Part shown: piece after piece, positions 8,417 to 16,100 of the stretch | Numbering within the stretch: position 1 is the stretch's first letter | Layout: each line of letters opens with the position of its first letter | DNA from: Euzebya rosea | GTDB lineage: Bacteria > Actinomycetota > Nitriliruptoria > Euzebyales > Euzebyaceae | Reading direction: 5' to 3' | DNA length: 64,000 nt | Assembly: GCF_003073135.1 (NCBI RefSeq) | Contig: NZ_PGDQ01000012.1 | Span: 1-64,000, forward strand | Made by a program: the position numbers and the translations under genes | The notes under the pieces: model-generated | Told to the model about the DNA's origin: nothing | Seen by the model: the letters and a program-made list of their open reading frames with translations, nothing else | The model's database searches: none

Positions 8417-9067
8417 TCATCCGTCGGACGGGATCACAGCGGTGCCGCGGATCATGATGCGCGCGTTGAAGGACCGCCACCCCTCGTCGATCGTGGTCAG
8501 CTGCAGGTCGTCGAAGCCGGCCTGCTCGAGGGTCGCGCCGGTGTCGCGCATGACATCGCAGCCGTTGGCCACCCACTTCTGCACCGGCCGGGTCACCCGC
8601 TGGAGCGCTCGGATCCCCGGGGTGGTCGCCACCACGTGCTCGAGGAAGAAGTAGGTCCCGCCGGGCTTGACCACCCGTTGGATCTCCGACAGCACGCTCG
8701 CCGGGTCGGCCACCCCGCACAGCACCAACGTCCCGACCGCGTGGTCGGCCTCGTCGTCGGCCAGGTCCATCCGCTCCCCCGCCACGGTCCGGATCTCCAG
8801 GTCCACCCCGTGCTCGTCGGCCTTCTCCCGCAGCCGGGCGTGCATGACCGGGTTCGGCTCGACCGCGATGACCTTCACCCCCGGCGCGTAGTACCGCATG
8901 TTCGCGCCGGTCCCCGCCCCGACGTCGACGACCGTGCCGGTCATCGCCCCGATCACGTCCTGCTTGGCCTGGCCGTGCACACGCCGGACCCCCGGGTCGA
9001 TCAGGTCGAGCGTGCGCGCCTCGAACTTCGAACGCAGGCGGCCGAACGTGGGCAGGTCATCAGGCAT
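8417..9067 (-). CDS. Class I SAM-dependent methyltransferase
   Basis: The 216-residue product is a soluble methyltransferase with the type-11 fold. The SAM-binding glycine motif is VVDVGAGTGANMRYY. The acidic end of strand 2 is IAVEPNPVM. Motif IV-like LVLCGVADP and post-motif FFLEHV follow. The pattern resembles methyltransferases of the UbiE/METTL7 type that act on small molecules or lipids; the acceptor is unknown. ATG 9067 is preceded by a G-rich ribosome site (TATGGGGGC). The frame is open further upstream, but no homology is seen there. The C-terminal half (about 130-216) is well conserved in character, with paired cysteines at the start of strand 5 and in ANGCDVMRD. Confidence 0.85.
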   Translation of the reverse strand: MPDDLPTFGRLRSKFEARTLDLIDPGVRRVHGQAKQDVIGAMTGTVVDVGAGTGANMRYYAPGVKVIAVEPNPVMHARLREKADEHGVDLEIRTVAGERMDLADDEADHAVGTLVLCGVADPASVLSEIQRVVKPGGTYFFLEHVVATTPGIRALQRVTRPVQKWVANGCDVMRDTGATLEQAGFDDLQLTTIDEGWRSFNARIMIRGTAVIPSDG

Positions 9068-9156
9068 GCCCCCATACAAGCAGCCGTGACGAGTCGAGCT
9101 CCCCGGGAAGTCCACGACTGGCTGACGGGCCCAGCCACGGGCAGCCCGCCAGCACG

Positions 9157-10173
9157 TCAGCGGCGAAGCAGGCCGAGGGTGTACTCGATGGCGGCGGCCG
9201 TGGCCGGGTCGGCGGCGGACCGGTGGGCGTCGAGGGCGCTCAGGTGGTCGGCGGTGATCGACGTCGTCATGCCGGCGAGGGAGTACGCGGCCCTCGCGCG
9301 GACAGCGGGGGCCGGGTCGTCGAGCGCGGCGACCAGCGCATCGGCCACCACCGGGGCGTCGTAGGGGTCGAGGAACCCCGCGGCCGTCTCGCGAAGCGCG
9401 GGCTGGTCGCCGTGGGCAAGGATGTCGACCAGGCGGCGTTGGGCGTCCGGGCCGCCCACCTGCGCGATCAGCTCGATGGCCCTCGTCCTGGTCCACTCCA
9501 ACGGGGCCGACTGCACCGCGCGGCCGAGTCCGGCCAGGAAGTCCGGGGACAGCCGGGAGGCGATGGCCTCGGTTGCCTCCCACGTCGTGTCCTCGTCGTC
9601 GGACGCGAGGGAGTCCAGCAGCTCGACGTCCGCCGCCGTCAGCGGTCCGGCGAGGGGGGCACCATCGACCCGCCGGGCCCGGCCGTCGTCCTCGGCAACG
9701 AGGGCCCCGGACGCCCAGGCCGTGCCGAGCTCCGCAACCATGTCCGCCAGGGAGCCGAACGCCGTCGCCGGATCGGGGTCCTCGGCGTCCACCCGCAGCA
9801 CCGGTGGGTCCGGCAGCCGGCAGTCCACCACCCAGCACGTTTCCTCCTGGTGAGAGGCGATCACCGGCAGCCACCCCTCGTCCCATCCGATGGGCTGTGC
9901 CATCCCGATGTCGCGCGCGACCGACTCGGCGGTGTCCCATCGTGCCCGGGCAACCGTCAGGGCCCGGTCCAGCGGCAACGGTCGACCTCCGACGAGCAGC
10001 TCGTGGTCCGATGCCGTCCCGTCGTGCCAGGCGAACCATTCCACGACGGGTTCGGGCAGGGGGTGGCCGTGCAGCCGTGCCGCCGTCAGCTCGTCCCGGC
10101 CACGGCCGGGACGCCACGAGTCCACCAGGGGGGAACGTCCCTGCATGGCCGCGGTGAGGTGCTGGGTGTCCAT
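9157..10173 (-). CDS. SMI1/KNR4-like domain fused to HEAT repeats, predicted immunity protein of the adjacent Rhs toxin
   Basis: The 338-residue cytoplasmic protein has an N-terminal SMI1/KNR4-type fold (about 20-165): GHPLPEPVVEWFAWHDGT, then a leucine/arginine helix and WDEGWLPVI. An alpha-helical stretch follows (about 185-338) with HEAT-like repeats, e.g. AVRARAAYSLAGM. Both folds are established immunity modules in bacterial polymorphic toxin systems. The gene starts 22 bases after the stop of the giant Rhs/nuclease gene on the same strand, exactly where an immunity gene is expected. I infer that it binds and blocks the NucA/NucB-like tail of that protein. The start at 10173 has GGAAGGA upstream. 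Confidence 0.75.
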   Translation of the reverse strand: MDTQHLTAAMQGRSPLVDSWRPGRGRDELTAARLHGHPLPEPVVEWFAWHDGTASDHELLVGGRPLPLDRALTVARARWDTAESVARDIGMAQPIGWDEGWLPVIASHQEETCWVVDCRLPDPPVLRVDAEDPDPATAFGSLADMVAELGTAWASGALVAEDDGRARRVDGAPLAGPLTAADVELLDSLASDDEDTTWEATEAIASRLSPDFLAGLGRAVQSAPLEWTRTRAIELIAQVGGPDAQRRLVDILAHGDQPALRETAAGFLDPYDAPVVADALVAALDDPAPAVRARAAYSLAGMTTSITADHLSALDAHRSAADPATAAAIEYTLGLLRR

Positions 10174-10195
10174 GTCGTGCCGTTTCCTTCCTGAT

Positions 10196-13100
10196 CTACT
10201 GCCCGCAGACCCAGGACGGGCCGGGCAGGCTGACGGGCTGGACGCCGAATCCGGACCGTGCACGGTTCGGATGGTTTCGCTTGACGTCGCAGACCCGGAA
10301 GAAGGCGGTGAGCAAGCCGGCCTGACGACGTTGTTCCCACTCCGGGACCAGCCGCAGCGACGAGGCCCGGCTGGCCTCCCGCGTGGCATAGAACGGGTAC
10401 TCGTCGCACCAGAAGCCTGCCGTCGCCGGGTCGTTGGACTGGCATCTGGCGTCGCCGCGGTACCAGCCGCGGGGGATCGCGTTGTCGCCACGGGTCAGGA
10501 ACGACCACGACCGGTTCCCGGTGATGGCGTCCCTGATGTGATCCGTGGTCCGGGGCGTGTCGCGGCCGGGGAAGAGCATGTGGGCCTTGGTGACGTCGCA
10601 CTTGCCGGCCGGTCCGTCGACGTCGGCGAAGGCGCTGAGGACGGCGGATCCGACACAGGCGACGACCGCGGCCTCGACCGCAAGTCCGACCACGGTGGTC
10701 AGGCTCGGCAGGCTGATGGCCGCCAGCGTCGGCATGGTCCACGTCGGAGCGATGGCGGCGGTCATGGCCATGTAGCCGTTGGGGTCGACGTGGTTCACGG
10801 GGTCACCGTTGCCGTAGGCGTACCGGTGCAGCGTCGCTGGCTCGGTCAACGAGGGTGGGAACGGGTCGACGGTGGTGAAGCGGCCGGACCACGGGTCGTA
10901 GTCACGGTTGCGCAGGTCGACCAGTCCGGACGCCTCGACGCGCTCGCCGGCGAACCGGTAGGGGTTGACTGTGGCCCCTGTCGTGCTGCGCGGCACACCG
11001 AAGGGGTCGTGGTCGTAGGTGTCGGTGACCGCACCCACGGAGTCCGTCACGTCGCGGACGCTGTCGAGGTGGTCGGCGTGGAACATCGACGGCACGCCGC
11101 CCCGTACCTGCGCGAGCACGTCGTCGTCGGCCAGGACCGTGCTGGCCATGACGGCGCCGCCGGGCTCCATCTCGGCCAGCACATGGCTGAGCCCGCCGCG
11201 GTCGTCCACCAGCAGGTCGGTGTGGACGCCGTCCACGTCGGTGGAGACCCGGTTGCCGAGTGCGTCGTACTCGTGGTCCACCACACGGCCGTCGACGCTG
11301 GCCGAGACGATCCGGTTGCGGCTGTCGTAGACGTAGAGGGCCGTCCGACCGCCGCCGCTCTCGCCCAGCATGTTGCCGGCGGCGTCCCACGAGTAGGTCC
11401 GTGCGCCCATCGTCAGCAGGCGGTCGTTGTCGTCGAAGGTGGCGGTCTCCACCGTCCCGCCGTGGTCGACGCCGATCCGGTTCCCGACGGCGTCCCACGT
11501 GTAGGCGGTCACCTGGGGGGATCCACCGATCGGGGTGACGGTCTCGCTGGCGAGTCGGCCGGCGGGGTCCAGGTGGTAGGACGACGTACCGAGGACCGAG
11601 TCGACGACCTCGGTCACGAGCCCGCGCGGGTCGTAGGTGTAGCTGCGGCTGCGAACCGGACCGGCGGGGCCATCGGTGACGACGGTCGTCGGACGTGCAA
11701 GCGGATCGAGGGAGGTGGTGGTCACGAGCCCGTTGGGATAGCGCACCTCGGTGATGGCACCGGTGACACTCCGGGTGAGGGCGAACCGTCCGGCGTTCGG
11801 GTCGACGACCTCGACCAGGCGTCCGGCCGCATCGTGCACCATGCTCGTCGTCCCGGCAGGGGTCGTGCGCGAGGTCAGGTTGCCGACCACGTCGTAGGCG
11901 TAGCCGATCGTGCCGGCAACCGGGTCGGTGCGCTGGACCAGCCGGTCCCGGGCGTCGTAGTCGAAGGTGATCGTGCCGCGGGCGTCGGTGGCGGTGGCCA
12001 GCAGACCAGTCGCGGTCCATGTGAACGACCGGGCGCCCGCTGGGCTGTCCTCGGCCAGCAGCTGACCCATCGCGTCGTGCGTGCGCGTGATCGTCACACC
12101 GTTGGGATCAGTCGTGGACTCGAGGTTGCCCGCGAGGTCGTAGGTCGCGGCGGTGTGCTGCCCGAGGGGCAGGGTGTGGCCGACTTGCCGGTCGAGGGCA
12201 TCGTGGCTCCACGTCGTCGTACGGCCCAGCGCATCGACCTGGCGGATCAGGTTGCCCGCCTCGTCGTGGGTGTAGGTCGTCGTGGCGCCGAGCGGGTCGG
12301 TGACGGTCGCCAGGTTCCCGACGGCGTCGTGGGTCCAGCTGGTGGTGGAACCCGCTTGGTCGGTGTGGCTGGCCAGGCGCCCCGCGGTGTCGTAGGTGCG
12401 GGTCTCCACCGATCCATCGGGATGCTCGATGCGGATCGGGTTGCCCTCCCCATCGCGGTCCGTCCGGGTGGTGTGGCCAGCAGCATCGGTGACGGCCACG
12501 ATGTGGTCGTCGCCGTCGCGGACCCATGTCGTCGTGCCACCGAGCGGATCGGTCGTCGAGACGAGGCGGTTGCGCGCGTCGTAGGTCATCGTCGTGGTGT
12601 TTCCGGCGGCATCTCGCACGGCGAGGAGGTTGCCGACGGCGTCGTACTCACGGGTCTCCACCGCCCCGTCGGGATACGTGGTCGACACGAGCCGGTCCAG
12701 CGCGTCGTAGGCGTGGGTCGTGGTCCGCCCGGCACGGTCGGTACTCGACACCACGTTGCCCTCGGGGTCGTGGACGAACGCCTCGGTCGAGCCGTCGGGG
12801 TGGGTGATGGTGACCAGGTTGCCGCGACGGTCGTAGGCATGGCTGGTGGTGTGACCGGCGGGATCGGTGACGGCCGTCTGCCGGCCGTGGCTGTCGTAGG
12901 TGTAGGTCGTCGTGCCACCGGCGGCGTCGGTGATCGCCACCGGACGGTTGGACGCGTCGTAGGTGATGGCGGTCTCGAGCGTGGCCGTGGTGCCGTCCGC
13001 GGACGTCCGCGTCTCGGTGGTCCGTGTCCTGTTGCCGTTGGCGTCGTAGGTGCTGGTCGTCACCGAACCGGACGGGTCGGTGGTCGTCGTGCCGCGGCCG

Positions 13101-16100
13101 GTCGCGTCGTAGCCGTCCTGCCACGCCGCGCCGTCCGGCCCCACGGTTCGCGTGGTGTTGCCCCTCGCGTCGTGGGTGAAGGTGGTGGCGGCTCCGCGGC
13201 GGTCGGTGGCCCGGGTCACGTTGCCGTTGGCGTCGTAGGCGAACGTTGCCGTGGTCCCGTCCGGGCCGGTGGTGGACAGCAACCGATCCCGGTTGTCGTA
13301 GGCGAACGTGGTCACGTCGCCGTTGGGGAGCGTGGCGCTGGTCACGTTGCCGCGGGCGTCGAAGGTCCGGGTGGTCGTGTTGCCGTTGGCGTCGGTGACG
13401 CTGGTCTCGTTGCCGTTCGCGTCATGGGTGAAGCTGGTCGTGCCACCCATGGCGTCCACGATGCTGGTGACGTTGCCGTCGACGTCGTATGCGGTGACGG
13501 TGACGTGGCCGTTGCGGTCGGTCGTGGCCACCTGCCGGCTGCCCGGCTGGAAGTCGAAGGTCCGTCGGTTGCCGTCGGCATCGACCACGGCGGTCAGCCG
13601 TCCATCCGCGCCGTACTCGTTGCGGGTCGTCGGTGTCCCGTCGCCGGCCACGATGGCGAGCAGGCCGTGTCGGCGGTTGTAGGCGAACCCGGTCGTGTCC
13701 CCCACGGGGGAGGTGTGGGCGATGAGGTCGCCTCGGTCGTCGTAGTCGTAGGCATGGACGTTGCCGGCGGGGTCGGTGATCTCCGTGATGCGTCCGTCGG
13801 CGTCACGGGTGAAGCGCAGCTGCGGCCCTGCGGAGTGGGTCACGCCGCTGTCGTCGAAGGTGAGGGTGTTGCCGTTGGGGTCGCGTCGGGACCGGACCCC
13901 GTCGGCGATGGACAGGACGTAGACCTCGCCGTTGGGGGCGGTGTACTCGAACGCGTCCGGGTCGTACACGTCCAGCGTGCCGTCGTAGTAGAGGGTGACG
14001 TCACCGGGTTGGCCATCGGGAATCCACAGGCGAGTGGCGCCGAGGGGCCGCAGGCGGCCGAGGGTGCCGGGCCTGGCGGTGTAGGCCGCCGTGGTCTGCT
14101 CGAGCTTGGAGATGGCCTGGGAGCCGGGGGTGGGCGTCAGGTCGAACTCCTCGACATCACCGCTGGGGGTGGTGACGGTGACGACGGCGGGCCGGTTGGG
14201 CGACAGGACATACCGGACGTTGAAGCCGCTGCCGACACGGTCGACGCGCCACTCCTCGCCCTGGAGGCGGTTCGACTGGACCGTCATGGACGAGACAGCC
14301 AGGTTCCAGCCGTACCCGAAGTCGCCGGGCCGTCGATCACGGGAGTCATAGACCCGGTCGACGGTGAGGTCCAGCCCGGCCACGTCGACCTCGAGATCGG
14401 TCATCTGGATGGTGAACAGGCCAACCTTCTGGTCGCCGGAGACCTGGACGCCGACGGCAGTGGTGACGGTGGTGCCGCCACGGTCGGTCACCTCCAGGCG
14501 CAGTTCGTACTGCCCGTTGCGGAGCAGGGTCGGGTCGAGTTGGCCGAGCGCGCCGTCGACGACGGGGGTGACGGACTCGGCGAGGACCGTGAAGTCCGCG
14601 GTGCCCACCGGGGCAAGGGCAAGCTCGTAGCGCAACAGGTTGGCGTCGTCGGCGGTCCCCACGACCTCGACGATGTCGCCGATGTCCTGCCCGTCGGTCG
14701 GAGCGGTGATGGCCGCCGTCGGGGCGATGTCGTCGTCGGGGACCGCGGCGGCAACGTCGACCTGGATGCTGCCGCTCGTGCCACCTGCGGAGGCGGTGAT
14801 CGTGGCGGTTCCCGGGCCGGTGGCGGTGACGAGTCCACGGTCGTCCACTGTGGCGACCGCGGGGTCGGTGGATGTCCACTGGGCGCGGTCGGCGATGTCG
14901 GTGGCCGTGCCGTCTGCTCGGACGCCATCGGCGACCAGCTGCTGCTGCCCGCCGGGGAGCAGCGCGGTGGCGGCGGACTCCACGACCACATGGTCGAAGG
15001 CGTCGTCGCCGCTGCCGTCCGGGATGACGTCGATGGTGACGACGGCCTGGTCGCTGCCCGCGGAGTTGCTGGCGGTGTAGGTGAACCGGTCCGTACCGCT
15101 GAAGCCGGCGGGCGGGGTGTAGCGAAGGCTGCCGTCGCTGCCTAGCTGCAGCGTTCCGGTGGGCTGGTCGACCGCGGTCGCCACGAGGGCGTCACCGGTG
15201 CCGGCGTCGTCGTTGCCGAGGACGCCGGGAGCGTCCACGACGAGCTCGACGTCCACCGGGGTGGTGTGGCGGTCGTCCACAGCGGTCGGCGGGGTGACGT
15301 CGGCGGGGCTGACCACGACCGTCACGGTGGCGGGAGCGGACTCGGCGTCCCCGTCGGAGGCGGTGTAGGTGAACGAGTCGGTCCCCGTGAAGCCGACGGT
15401 CGGGGTGTAGGTCAGGTCCGGGGCGGTCCCATCGAGGTTGCCGTTGGACGGCGGGTCGAGGACCGCGAACGCCAAGGGGCTGCCCTCGACGTCGCGGCCG
15501 GTCAGCGTCACCGACACGGCGGTGTCGGTCGTCGTCGTGACGCGCACGTCGTCGGCGGTGGGGATGTCGTTGACCGGAGTGACCGTGATGTCGAGCCGTG
15601 CGGTCGCCTGCAGGCCGGAGGGGTCCTCCACGGTGTAGCGGAGCGAGTCGGCGCCGGCGAAGTCGACGGCGGGGGTGTAGGTGACCCTCGCTCCGTCGTG
15701 GGTGGCGCTGCCGTTGACCGGCGGGTCGAGGAGGACGATCGTCAGCGGGTCCCCGTCGGGGTCGCGGTCGTTGGCCAGCACGTCGATGGTCGTTGCGGTG
15801 TCCTCGTCGGTCGTCGCCTGGTCATCGGTGGCGATCGGTGCGTCTGGGGTGGGGACGACCGTGATGGTGACCGTGGCCGGGGCAGAGCGGTCCTCGCCGT
15901 CATCGGTGGCGAACCGCAGCTCGTCGGTGCCCGCGTAGTCCGGGTCGGGGGTGTAGGTCCGTGTGTTCCCACTCCCGGTCAGCGACCCGTGGGCCGGGTG
16001 GGAGAGGATGTGCCAGGCCAGCGGATCGCCGTCGGGATCACTGCCCGACAGGACGACCTGGACGGGGGTGTCCTCGTCGGTGGTCACGCTGCCGTCGGCG

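Noticed and set aside
10900-14300. DNA repeat array in the Rhs gene
   Set aside because: The periodicity is explained by protein YD repeats; the DNA units diverge freely at third codon positions.
9890-15145. Open frame of about 1750 codons on the plus strand
   Set aside because: It lies antisense to the Rhs gene, is full of Arg/Gly/Val as expected of a GC-rich shadow frame, and has no domain or ribosome site.
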